Shown one piece after another: positions 1 to 5,352 of a stretch of DNA of 7,153 nucleotides. The notes beneath the pieces were generated by a model. It worked only from the letters and a program-made list of their open reading frames with translations. It made no database searches and was not told the DNA's origin. Position 1 is the first letter of the stretch. Every line of letters starts with the position of its first letter. Origin of the DNA: PNKC01 sp039917655. GTDB lineage: Bacteria > Chloroflexota > Dehalococcoidia > Tepidiformales > Tepidiformaceae. The stretch is from assembly GCA_039917655.1 (NCBI GenBank), contig JBDSJC010000089.1, positions 1-7,153 on the forward strand, written 5' to 3'. The translations under genes and the position numbers were made by a program.

Positions 1-2
1 CG

Positions 3-206
3 GAGACGGTGGAAACGCCCGACGCTGCGACGGCCCGCGCCGCAGCGACAATCGCGACGCGCATTGAACGGGAATCCGCCCCCCAACTGCCTCGCCCCCA
101 GACAAAGGCCGCCGCCAAACGTGAACGTCAGGCAGCCCATCCTCGCAAAGAGATGGCGAGCGAACGTAACCTCCGCGAGAAGCGAGAATCAGAGAAGCAG
201 GGCTGA
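3..206 (+). CDS. C-terminal tail of an unidentified protein (partial at left edge)
   Basis: An open frame enters from the left edge and ends at a TGA at 204-206, giving about 67 residues. I do not recognise it. The visible part is an alanine-rich stretch, then a proline-containing segment, then a strongly charged tail rich in Lys, Arg and Glu ending ESEKQG. This composition is typical of disordered C-terminal tails, so it is more likely the end of a longer protein than a complete gene. A GTG at 9 is available but has no convincing ribosome-binding site. The stop overlaps an ATG at 206 (TGATG) that is in frame with the next gene, but the better start for that gene is at 254. High GC content also produces spurious open frames, so this call is uncertain. 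Confidence 0.4.
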   Translation, partial: ETVETPDAATARAAATIATRIERESAPQLPRPQTKAAAKRERQAAHPRKEMASERNLREKRESEKQG

Positions 207-238
207 TGGCGAATTCGCCGGATTCCAACCCCCATTCT

Positions 239-247
239 TGGTACAAT
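239..247 (+). promoter_or_regulatory. Extended -10 promoter element for a leaderless transcript
   Basis: TG at 239-240, one base, then TACAAT at 242-247 form an extended -10 element. Six bases separate it from the ATG at 254, so transcription would be expected to begin at or next to the start codon. No clear -35 hexamer and no Shine-Dalgarno sequence are visible. The position supports 254 over 206 as the true start. Confidence 0.5.
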
Positions 248-253
248 GGAGTC

Positions 254-463
254 ATGCGAAAGCCCCGCGAATGGAAGCGTCACGTTGTGTTTGACCTGAA
301 CGAGTTCGGGGTCGCGATGATGGAACAGAACCTCCGCCGCCAGCATCCGGAGTACTCGGATCGCGAGATCGCACTCGCCCTTTACGAGTGGCAGTTGATG
401 AGGCCGCATGCCGCTTCCGGAGATGCGACAGGCGTACCTTCGCGCCGATTCGACACCGTGTGA
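254..463 (+). CDS. Small protein preceding a nucleotidyltransferase; probable partner or antitoxin
   Basis: This is a 69-residue hydrophilic protein that I cannot assign to a named family. A basic N-terminus (MRKPREWKRH) leads into a VVFDLNEFG strand, followed by a long predicted helix (about residues 18-32), a second helix around SDREIALALYEWQ (36-47) and a flexible Gly/Ser/Arg tail. An upstream in-frame ATG at 206 would add 16 residues, but 254 is preferred because an extended -10 sits six bases before it and the conserved-looking region begins there. Its TGA at 461-463 overlaps a GTG at 460 (GTGA) that reads into the nucleotidyltransferase gene, so the two would be co-transcribed and translationally coupled. 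Small size, position and coupling suggest an antitoxin or accessory partner; that role is inferred from context only. Confidence 0.65.
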   Translation: MRKPREWKRHVVFDLNEFGVAMMEQNLRRQHPEYSDREIALALYEWQLMRPHAASGDATGVPSRRFDTV

Positions 464-490
464 GCCTCTTCGATTCACTCGCGCGAACGA

Positions 491-1066
491 TTGAACGACC
501 TCCACCACGCCGGGGCATCGTTCGCGATTGTCGGTGGCCTCGCGGTCGGCATCCGCACCGAGCCTCGCTTCACGCGTGACGCGGATATGGCCGTATCCGT
601 CGCTGGAGAGCAGGAGGCAGAGGCGCTTGTCTTCGGCCTTGTGAGTAGCGGCTACAAGACCGTCGCTTCGCTGGAGCAGGAAGTCACCGGACGCCTCGCC
701 ACCGTGCGTTTGCTTCCTCCCCTGAGCCACGAAGCAGGGGTGATCGTCGATCTCCTCTTCGCGTCATGCGGAATCGAACCTGAAATCGTCGCCGAAGCCA
801 CCCGTGAGACGATCGCGCTCGACGTGGTGGGGCCCGTCGCGACCGTCGGCCACCTCATCGCAATGAAAACTCTGTCCGAGAGCGATGGACGATTCCAAGA
901 TCGTGAGGATCTGCTCGCTCTTATCCGTGGGTGTTCATCGACTGACCTGGAGCTGGCACGAGCGGGGATGGCGTTGATCACCGCGCGCGGATTCTCGCGA
1001 GGCAAGGATCTCGACGCCGTGCTTGAAGGGTTCGTGGCGCTGGCGAACAAGTATCCCTCACTCTAG
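491..1066 (+). CDS. AbiEii-like nucleotidyltransferase (toxin-type), probably frameshifted at its N-terminus
   Basis: The open frame from TTG 491 gives 191 residues of a minimal nucleotidyltransferase related to the AbiEii/AbiGii toxin group. Visible features are the GG loop (FAIVGGLAV, residues 11-19), the metal-binding pair in TRDADM (Asp30 and Asp32), a third acidic residue in VIVDLLF (Asp87), and the later LIAMKTLSESDGRFQDREDL segment matching the family's lysine/Arg-Asp region. Related toxins modify tRNA or other targets with nucleotides; the substrate here is unknown. TTG 491 has no ribosome-binding site. In another frame, GTG 460 overlaps the upstream TGA and encodes SLFDSLARTIER, which joins naturally to LHHAGASFAIVGG if one C near 499 is removed. 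The native gene was therefore probably 460-1066, and the present copy carries a one-base insertion or a sequencing error. Confidence 0.8.
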   Translation: MNDLHHAGASFAIVGGLAVGIRTEPRFTRDADMAVSVAGEQEAEALVFGLVSSGYKTVASLEQEVTGRLATVRLLPPLSHEAGVIVDLLFASCGIEPEIVAEATRETIALDVVGPVATVGHLIAMKTLSESDGRFQDREDLLALIRGCSSTDLELARAGMALITARGFSRGKDLDAVLEGFVALANKYPSL

Positions 1067-1073
1067 CCCCGCG

Positions 1074-1174
1074 ATGGCCCCGGACGGCAGCACGGTGCTG
1101 ATCGTCGAGCATCACCTGCACGTCTCATCGGCACGGCTGAAGCGGGATTTCGGATACTCGTCCCTTGGGCCCGG
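1074..1174 (+). pseudogene. Possible remnant of a UvrA-like ABC ATPase C-terminal segment
   Basis: The frame from ATG 1074 reads GSTVLIVEHHLHV, followed after about 13 residues by LGPG. UvrA proteins carry a matching order near the C-terminus (a TVVVIEHNLDV-like strand, then DLGP), normally 8 residues apart. Here the intervening codons look scrambled by small indels: in a neighbouring frame the bases read like the IGTAD segment expected there. The Walker B motif that should precede it is missing, because the nucleotidyltransferase gene ends just upstream. This is a roughly 30-residue scrap, so the assignment is tentative and may be chance. Confidence 0.3.
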
Positions 1175-1443
1175 AACTCGTCGAAACCTGGGAAATCAGC
1201 AACCGCATCAACCGCTACGTCCTCAATGCGATCGCCGATGATGCGCTCCTCGCGAAACCGGCGAAAGGGCGGACGATCGCGGAAATCTTCGCTCACCTTC
1301 ACAACGTCCGGATCGACTGGCTGAAGTCGAGTTCGGCGGGGCAACGTATTCCAACCTTTCAGCAGCCGCTGGCGCAGTTCGGAGAGGCGGAGCCAACGGC
1401 TGGAGTTCGTGGCTCTATCAGGGTCGTCCAGTGGGTCAACTGA
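1165..1443 (+). pseudogene. DinB-fold protein fragment (N-terminal half only)
   Basis: From TTG 1165 the frame encodes 92 residues. The first 55 resemble the start of DinB/YfiT-like metal-dependent four-helix proteins: ELVETWEISNRINRYVLNAI forms helix 1, then a KPAKGRTIAEIFAHLHNVR segment carries the family's helix 2 with its His pair, followed by IDWLKSSS. DinB proteins are usually around 150-170 residues and end with a further conserved His region, which is absent. After about residue 58 the sequence (GQRIPTFQQ onward) loses family character and stops at TGA 1441. Another frame over 1380-1494 reads NGWSSWLYQGRP, then QLREEFLKRFEASCSDLAR and a stop, which could be the displaced continuation. 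No ribosome-binding site is visible. I read it as a decayed gene rather than a functional short protein. Confidence 0.5.
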
Positions 1444-1627
1444 GAGAGGAATTCCTGAAACGATTTGAGGCGAGTTGCTCTGATTTGGCGCGCTAGCCAT
1501 CGAGTCCAACTGGTTCTTGTCCTCGGCCACCGGCCCGTCCGCCGTCCGTTCGGTGCCGACCCTGCGCGCGTGCTCGAAGCTGTCCGCTGCCACTTTGAAG
1601 AAGGGCAAGCCCCCAGGCTAGCCCGCC
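1444..1627. other. Gap without a recognisable gene
   Basis: Together with 1067-1164, this completes a stretch of about 560 bp with no intact gene. A short frame at 1496-1621 (ending LKKGKPPG) and the antisense frame at 1063-1608 show no family resemblance. The gap lies between the DinB-like fragment and the minus-strand aminotransferase stop; I see no hairpin with a T-run that would serve as a terminator. Confidence 0.4.
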
Positions 1628-2926
1628 CTACCGTCCCACCGCCGCCGCGATGCTCTCGCCCAGCACGCCGACGAGCGTATCAATGTCCTCGCCGTTGATC
1701 GTGAACGGTGGGCCAAGCATCACCACATCGCGCGCTGGCCCGGAACCGCCCGGGTAGAAGAAGACGCCGCGCTTCAGCCCCTCGGCCATCACCCGGTTCA
1801 CCATCCGCGCCTCCACGGGGAAGCGTTCCATCGTCTCGCGGTCCTTCACGAGCTCGATCCCGAGCATCAACCCCAGCCCGCGCACTTCCCCGACGTTCCG
1901 CAACGGGGCGATCTCTTCATCCAGGCGCGAACGCAAGAGCGTCCCCATCTTCTCGGCACGCGCCACCAGATCCTCGCGCTCCATGATCTCCAGCACCTTG
2001 TCCGCCACCGCGCAAGAGGCGGGGTGCCCGGCGAACGTGTAGAACATCAGGTCTTCGCGCTTCTCCGCGAGCGGCGCGACAACCGCTTCGGTGGTGTAGA
2101 GCCCGCCCATCGGCGCGTAGCCGCCGGCCAGCCCCTTGCCCCCAACCATGATGTCTGGCACGACGCCCCAGTGGTCCACGCCAAACTTCTTGCCAGTACG
2201 CCCGAATCCCGTCATCACCTCATCGGCGATAACCAGCACGCCGTACGTGTGGCAGACCTCCACCGCCCGCCGCCAGTAGTCCTCCGGTGGGAGCATCACG
2301 CCGCCCGAGGAGCCGACGACGGGCTCGGCGATAAACCCCGCGACCGTCTCCGGGCCCTCGCTTACGATCAGCTGTTCGAGCGCGTCCACTGGGTCTGGCC
2401 CCGGCTCGGCGCCGAGCACCCGGTACGGCGCGGGCGCCTGCGGAAACGGGATCAGCATCGGTTCGAAGCCCGCTCGCCGACCGGGATGGTGGCCAACCGA
2501 CAACGCCCCCAGGCTCACGCCGTGATAGCTCAGGTCCAACCCGATGACCTTCCAGCGTTCGGGACGCCCGGCGGCCACGTGATGCTGACGCGCCAGCCTC
2601 AGCGCCGCCTCCACCGATTCCGAGCCGCCGCTCATGAACGTCGCGCGCGTCAGGCCTGCCGGCAGCCAGTTGTTCACCAGCCGGTCCACCAGCCGCGTCC
2701 GCGCCTCGGTCTGGAAGGGCGGGATGATGTACGTCAGCCGCTCAAGTTCTCGCGCCGCCACCTCGGCCACTTCGCGCCGCCCGTGCCCGATGTTCATCAC
2801 GATCGCGCCGCCGCCCGCATCCAGGATGCGCTGGCCCTCAGGCGTCACCAGGTAAGCGCCTTCTGCGTGGTCGATGGCGAACGGGACGCCGTTGGGGACG
2901 AAGGCCATGCGGTTCGCTGAATCCAT
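1628..2926 (-). CDS. Class III (PLP-dependent) aminotransferase
   Basis: This complete 432-residue protein has the length and motif order of class III aminotransferases, the group containing GABA, ornithine, beta-alanine:pyruvate and BioA-type enzymes. Visible landmarks are the N-terminal substrate region (GGGAIVMNIGHG, 38-49), the phosphate-binding loop SGGSES (99-104), the cofactor-stacking YHG (134-136), IAEPVVG (199-205), Asp235 in IADEVMTGFGRTG, which contacts the pyridine nitrogen, Lys264 in VGGKGLAGGY, which forms the Schiff base, and YTFAGHP (296-302), which contacts the phosphate from the second subunit. All catalytic residues are present, so the enzyme should be active as a cytoplasmic dimer. 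The amino donor cannot be told from sequence alone; omega-amino acids or related amines are likely. The start lies 9 nt after the DUF1643 stop on the same strand, so the two are probably co-transcribed. Confidence 0.93.
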   Translation of the reverse strand: MDSANRMAFVPNGVPFAIDHAEGAYLVTPEGQRILDAGGGAIVMNIGHGRREVAEVAARELERLTYIIPPFQTEARTRLVDRLVNNWLPAGLTRATFMSGGSESVEAALRLARQHHVAAGRPERWKVIGLDLSYHGVSLGALSVGHHPGRRAGFEPMLIPFPQAPAPYRVLGAEPGPDPVDALEQLIVSEGPETVAGFIAEPVVGSSGGVMLPPEDYWRRAVEVCHTYGVLVIADEVMTGFGRTGKKFGVDHWGVVPDIMVGGKGLAGGYAPMGGLYTTEAVVAPLAEKREDLMFYTFAGHPASCAVADKVLEIMEREDLVARAEKMGTLLRSRLDEEIAPLRNVGEVRGLGLMLGIELVKDRETMERFPVEARMVNRVMAEGLKRGVFFYPGGSGPARDVVMLGPPFTINGEDIDTLVGVLGESIAAAVGR

Positions 2927-2932
2927 GTCCGC

Positions 2933-2938
2933 AGTCTA
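2933..2938 (-). promoter_or_regulatory. Possible -10 element upstream of the aminotransferase start
   Basis: Read on the minus strand, TAGACT at 2938-2933 lies six bases before the ATG at 2926, the same spacing seen at three other starts here. Its TAG is also the stop codon of the DUF1643 gene, which makes a chance match more likely than at the other sites. Confidence 0.25.
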
Positions 2939-3424
2939 CGAGGTTTCCGGCCGCCGATCGTCGGGTTTAGCGGCGCTCCACCCCATGGGCCGGGTGCTCC
3001 CGAGGACGTAGAGCGGGTGCCGCGGCTGCGCCAGCTTCGTCAGCCCAAGATTGTAGACCGGCCGCCCGAACGCCGGTCTTGCCAAATTGCGTCCGTGGTT
3101 GCCCCACGCCGCGACCACGAGGCTGGCGTTCTCCACGGCCGCCCGGATGTGTACCCCGTTGTCTCGCCCCACCGGCTCGTCCGCCGCGAGAAGCGCCTTC
3201 GGGCAAGTCGCCCGGTAGGCGCAGAGGTTTACGACCTCCAGCCGCCCGAAGCCCCAACTACGCGCAAAGCTCAGGCACCGCCGAATCGTTGGGTCATCGT
3301 CTTTCGCCCCCGCCGTGCTCGGGTTGAGCATCACGAACGTCACGGAAGGCTTCGAAACGTCCCACTCCCGCCACAGCCGGTAGCGATAGACGCCGGTCGA
3401 GTCGAAACACGCTCCACTGTCCAT
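2936..3424 (-). CDS. DUF1643 domain protein
   Basis: This 162-residue protein matches the DUF1643 pattern almost from end to end: a YRYRLWREWD opening (13-22), the signature VMLNPSTA (31-38), DDDPTIRRC (42-50), VVNLCAYRAT (64-73), a VVAAWGNHG segment (103-111) and GLTK followed by PRHPLYVLG (127-142). Members occur widely in bacteria and phages; their biochemical activity is not known to me. ATG 3424 is chosen because the family homology begins there. The frame stays open far upstream (to 3916), but only as antisense of the SMP-30-like gene. There is no Shine-Dalgarno sequence; instead TACGCT sits six bases upstream of the ATG. It lies divergent from the SMP-30-like gene and directly upstream of the aminotransferase. 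Confidence 0.88.
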   Translation of the reverse strand: MDSGACFDSTGVYRYRLWREWDVSKPSVTFVMLNPSTAGAKDDDPTIRRCLSFARSWGFGRLEVVNLCAYRATCPKALLAADEPVGRDNGVHIRAAVENASLVVAAWGNHGRNLARPAFGRPVYNLGLTKLAQPRHPLYVLGSTRPMGWSAAKPDDRRPETS

Positions 3425-3430
3425 CGAACG

Positions 3431-3436
3431 AGCGTA
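3431..3436 (-). promoter_or_regulatory. -10 element for a leaderless DUF1643 transcript
   Basis: On the minus strand TACGCT (3436-3431) is followed by six bases and then the ATG at 3424. With no ribosome-binding site present, transcription starting at the A of the ATG is the simplest reading. Confidence 0.45.
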
Positions 3437-3457
3437 GCACCGTGGCCCCCCGATCCT

Positions 3458-3483
3458 TAGCATTCGTCGCATCATTGGAGGTG
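3458..3483 (+). promoter_or_regulatory. Putative -10 and Shine-Dalgarno for the SMP-30-like gene
   Basis: TAGCAT at 3458-3463 fits a -10 element, and GGAGGTG at 3477-3483 is a strong Shine-Dalgarno sequence ending four bases before the ATG at 3488. This start is therefore a conventional leadered one, unlike the divergent DUF1643 gene 63 bp away. Confidence 0.55.
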
Positions 3484-3487
3484 TGCA

Positions 3488-4420
3488 ATGGAGTATCGCG
3501 AAGTAGCCGACGGGCTGGGTTTTCCCGAAGGGCCGCTGGAACTGCCGGGTGGGGACATCCTGGCGACCGACATCCGCGGAGGCACGCTGCTCCGCATTGA
3601 TCCCGCCTCGGGCGCGAAGACGGTTTTCGCTACCACCGGCGGAGGTCCGAACGGCGCCGCGATCGGGCCAGACGGCGCCATCTACGTCGCCCAGAACGGC
3701 GGATTCGAATGGAGTGAGCGGGTTTCGCCCGCAACAGGCACCACCGGTCTCTTCCCCGGCGAGCAGCCGCAGAACTACATCGGGGGCCAGATCCAGCGCG
3801 TCAGCCCGGACGGCAGCGAGGTGCGCACACTCTACGCCGAATGTGACGGCGAGCGCCTCAAGGGCCCGAACGACCTCGTCTTCGACCACGAAGGCAACTT
3901 CTACTTCACCGACCACGGTAAGACCCGCAAGCGTGACCGCGACCGAACGGGCGTTTACTACGCTTCGCCCGATGGAAAGATGATCAAGGAGATCGTCTTT
4001 CCGATGGAGGCGCCGAACGGGGTCGGCCTTTCGCCCGATGAAAAGACCCTCTACGTCGCCGAGACGCCGACTGGCCGACTCTACGCGTTCGACCTCATCG
4101 GCCCTGGGCAGGTTGGCGGACGCCGGGTTGTCGGCACGGTGTCTGGCGCTCCGCCGTTAGGCCTCGCGCTCTGTGATTCGCTCTGCGTGGACGGCGAGGG
4201 CAACGTCATCGTCGCGACGCTCGTCAACGGCGGCCTCACAACGTTCGCCCCGGACGGCTCGAAGGCGGCGCACACGCCCTGCCCGGACATCCTTACCACC
4301 AACGCCTGCTTCGCGGGTCCGGACCTGCGCACGCTCTACGTCACGCTCAGCACCACCGGCCGCCTGGTCGCCTTCGACAACTGGCCGACGAAGGGGCTGA
4401 AGCTGGCGTTCCAAGCGTAG
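3488..4420 (+). CDS. SMP-30/gluconolactonase/LRE-family hydrolase
   Basis: This complete 310-residue six-bladed beta-propeller protein belongs to the SMP-30/gluconolactonase-like group of metal-dependent lactone hydrolases. Candidate metal ligands, by analogy with SMP-30, are Glu14 in GFPEGP, Asn177 in APNGVG and Asp230 in the CDSLCVD segment, with Asn128 in KGPNDL as an active-site residue. Blade repeats are visible as DGAIYVA (62-68), EGNFYFTD (135-142), DEKTLYVAET (184-193) and EGNVIVAT (237-244). There is no signal peptide, so it is probably cytoplasmic. A sugar-acid lactone or similar lactone is the expected substrate, but the exact one cannot be inferred. The start is fixed by GGAGGTG. 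The last codons and stop region lie in a 23-bp sequence repeated at 5035-5057; the distal copy would end the same reading in TAA rather than TAG. Confidence 0.92.
   Translation: MEYREVADGLGFPEGPLELPGGDILATDIRGGTLLRIDPASGAKTVFATTGGGPNGAAIGPDGAIYVAQNGGFEWSERVSPATGTTGLFPGEQPQNYIGGQIQRVSPDGSEVRTLYAECDGERLKGPNDLVFDHEGNFYFTDHGKTRKRDRDRTGVYYASPDGKMIKEIVFPMEAPNGVGLSPDEKTLYVAETPTGRLYAFDLIGPGQVGGRRVVGTVSGAPPLGLALCDSLCVDGEGNVIVATLVNGGLTTFAPDGSKAAHTPCPDILTTNACFAGPDLRTLYVTLSTTGRLVAFDNWPTKGLKLAFQA
4397..4419 (+). repeat. 23-bp direct repeat, left copy
   Basis: This copy covers the last codons of the SMP-30-like gene and the first two bases of its stop. It is identical at all 23 positions to 5035-5057 and the match ends abruptly on both sides (preceding base G versus T, following base G versus A). 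Together the copies bracket the toxin-antitoxin pair. Confidence 0.9.
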
Positions 4421-4433
4421 CGCGAAGCGCTAC
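4417..4433. repeat. Inverted repeat at the left junction of the candidate cassette
   Basis: GTAGCGC, a GAA spacer and GCGCTAC form a perfect 7-bp inverted repeat. The left arm holds the SMP-30 stop (TAG, 4418-4420) and the right arm holds the toxin stop on the other strand (4432-4430). No T-run follows on either strand, so it is not a classical terminator, though it may block converging polymerases or mark the insertion boundary. Confidence 0.6.
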
Positions 4434-4761
4434 CGAGCGAGGTTCCGCCACAGCAAAACGAGAGCCGAGGCAACTCTCCCCAGGTCACTCTGCGACAGTT
4501 TGCCGATATCCCGGACCAACAGCCCAGCGTTGAGGGTGGCCAATTTGTGAAGCTTTACGCACGAGGGTAAGAGGAGTACGGCCCTATCACAGTCGGACAG
4601 AATCACGTCTTCGGGGCCACTCGGTTGTCTCGTCGAGATGCGCGCTAGCAGGGTGTCTCCATCCCCGGCGTCAGCCAAAACCAGCGCCGGGCGGCGCTTC
4701 CCTCGTGGCGAATCTGTGAACGGGAACAGACCAGCACGACGGTTCCAAATCCTCGCGTCAC
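4430..4761 (-). pseudogene. MazF/PemK-like toxin with an N-terminal frameshift
   Basis: MazF/PemK toxins are ribosome-independent mRNA endonucleases. The main frame shows FPFTDSPRGKRRPALVLAD, the family opening, followed by ISTRQ (position of the usual catalytic Thr/Ser), EDVIL, a SCVKLHKLATL core helix, IGKLS and a terminal helix ending in LWRNLAR. The main frame has no start codon next to this opening. GTG 4761 overlaps the antitoxin TGA (GTGA) and reads TRGFGTVVLV in a different frame. The family pattern VVLVxFPFTD is restored exactly if one base is added near 4730, where GTC TGT TCC would become GTN CTG TTC. The toxin therefore appears to have lost one base, either by real inactivation or by a sequencing error. 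The sequence is not a recognisable slippery site. An intact version would be about 110 residues. Confidence 0.75.
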
Positions 4762-4976
4762 ACCAGTGCGTCGTAGACGGAATCGGCCTCGTCGTAGCCT
4801 TCAAGAAACTGGGCGGCCGTAAGTCCCGCCCAGTCGCGGTCTTCCTTCGTGTCGTTGAGGAAGAGGACAACAGAGTCCAGCCCGCCCTCGTGGCCCACCA
4901 ACTCCGCCCGAAACTCGGAGGGGAGCTTGAGGTCTCCAGACTGCGTAAGCTCCGGCTTGAAACTAAACGCCTTCAT
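4758..4976 (-). CDS. Antitoxin of the MazF/PemK-like pair
   Basis: This complete 72-residue acidic protein has an N-terminal strand region (MKAFSFKPELTQSGDLKLP) typical of small AbrB-like or related antitoxin folds, then a hydrophobic strand DSVVLFL (34-40). The C-terminal acidic segment (DWAGLTAAQFLEGYDEADSVYDAL, given here only as residues 48-71) resembles the toxin-binding tails of proteins that accompany PemK/MazF toxins. Such antitoxins bind and neutralise the toxin and usually repress their own promoter. ATG 4976 is preferred over the longer open frame to 5168, because the extra residues would be antisense to the DUF433 gene and lie across the repeat. TAAACT lies seven bases before the ATG. 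The TGA overlaps the toxin GTG by four bases, giving coupled translation. Confidence 0.75.
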   Translation of the reverse strand: MKAFSFKPELTQSGDLKLPSEFRAELVGHEGGLDSVVLFLNDTKEDRDWAGLTAAQFLEGYDEADSVYDALV

Positions 4977-4983
4977 CTGACCG

Positions 4984-4989
4984 AGTTTA
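4984..4989 (-). promoter_or_regulatory. Possible -10 element of the antitoxin-toxin operon
   Basis: On the minus strand TAAACT (4989-4984) precedes the antitoxin ATG by seven bases. There is no Shine-Dalgarno sequence, so a leaderless or nearly leaderless mRNA is likely. The element lies inside the repeat-bounded segment, so the cassette would carry its own promoter. Confidence 0.4.
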
Positions 4990-5034
4990 ACACGGCTCGC
5001 AAATCCCACTTTCGGACAGTTGCGCCTGCTACGT

Positions 5035-5057
5035 CTGAAGCTGGCGTTCCAAGCGTA
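5035..5057 (+). repeat. 23-bp direct repeat, right copy
   Basis: It is identical to 4397-4419. Read in the SMP-30 frame it encodes LKLAFQA and then continues TAA, immediately followed by GGAGG. This is probably the original 3' end of the SMP-30-like gene, separated from it by the cassette. Confidence 0.9.
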
Positions 5058-5091
5058 AGGAGGCCATCGACTCCGTGATGCGATCTGGATC

Positions 5092-5322
5092 ATGAACCCG
5101 GTAGAACGAGTCACGTTCGATCCCCTCGTTGTGGGCGGTAAGCCGTGCGTTCGGGGGATGCGCCTCACCGTCGGGATGATCCGCGGCCAACTGGCCGCGG
5201 GGCATTCGGTTGAAGACGGCCTCGACGCGTATCCGTACCTGGAGCGAGACGATGTCTTCGCTGCCCTCGCCTGGGCCGCTCACCAGGCGCAGAGAGCGGC
5301 CGTGACAGCAGAAGCGTCTTAA
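5092..5322 (+). CDS. DUF433 domain protein (VapB45-like antitoxin family)
   Basis: This 76-residue protein carries the full DUF433 signature: VTFDPLVVGGKPCVRG (7-22), RLTVGMI (24-30), LAAGHSVED (34-42), AYPYLERDDVFAALAWAA (46-63). DUF433 proteins have a helix-turn-helix-like fold and typically act as antitoxins beside a PIN-like DUF5615 or Mut7-C toxin. No such toxin gene follows: only 30 bases separate the stop from the convergent YceI gene, so it appears to be an orphan. ATG 5092 fits the family's usual N-terminus but has no close ribosome-binding site. A GGAGG at 5059-5063 instead serves a five- or six-codon frame (GTG 5075 or ATG 5078) whose TGA overlaps the DUF433 ATG (ATGA), so translation may be coupled through this mini-frame. 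Confidence 0.88.
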   Translation: MNPVERVTFDPLVVGGKPCVRGMRLTVGMIRGQLAAGHSVEDGLDAYPYLERDDVFAALAWAAHQAQRAAVTAEAS

Positions 5323-5352
5323 AATTGCTCCCCTATCGCATCGACACTTGAC

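Larger units (their letters stand above)
4420..5034. mobile_element. Candidate minimal toxin-antitoxin cassette bounded by direct repeats
   Basis: These 615 bases separate the two 23-bp repeats and contain nothing but a minus-strand antitoxin-toxin operon and its short upstream region. The toxin stop lies 10 bases inside the left edge; the antitoxin start lies 58 bases inside the right edge. No transposase or recombinase is encoded, so movement would depend on an enzyme supplied elsewhere. Removing this stretch and one repeat copy regenerates an intact SMP-30 3' end. Integrated gene cassettes and site-specific insertion at gene 3' ends are known precedents; assignment here is inference. Confidence 0.5.

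Noticed and set aside
128..730. 200-residue minus-strand open frame
   Set aside because: It is antisense to the two-gene module with clear nucleotidyltransferase motifs, and its own translation shows no family features; long antisense frames are common in GC-rich DNA.
1496..1621. Short plus-strand frame ending LKKGKPPG
   Set aside because: It has no start codon or homology I can name; composition alone does not support a gene.
2024..2920. 298-residue plus-strand open frame
   Set aside because: It mirrors the aminotransferase gene, whose catalytic motifs are complete; the translation is rich in Arg/His and looks like a shadow.
3425..3916. N-terminal extension of the DUF1643 protein
   Set aside because: The extension is antisense to the SMP-30-like gene, and DUF1643 homology begins at the ATG at 3424.
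4417..4433. Intrinsic terminator for the SMP-30-like gene
   Set aside because: The hairpin has no T-run on either side.
4720..4735. Programmed ribosomal frameshift as an explanation for the toxin
   Set aside because: The bases around the shift do not form a slippery heptamer and no downstream structure stands out; mutation or sequencing error is simpler.
4638..5078. 146-residue plus-strand open frame across the cassette
   Set aside because: It is antisense to both toxin and antitoxin and has no recognisable features.
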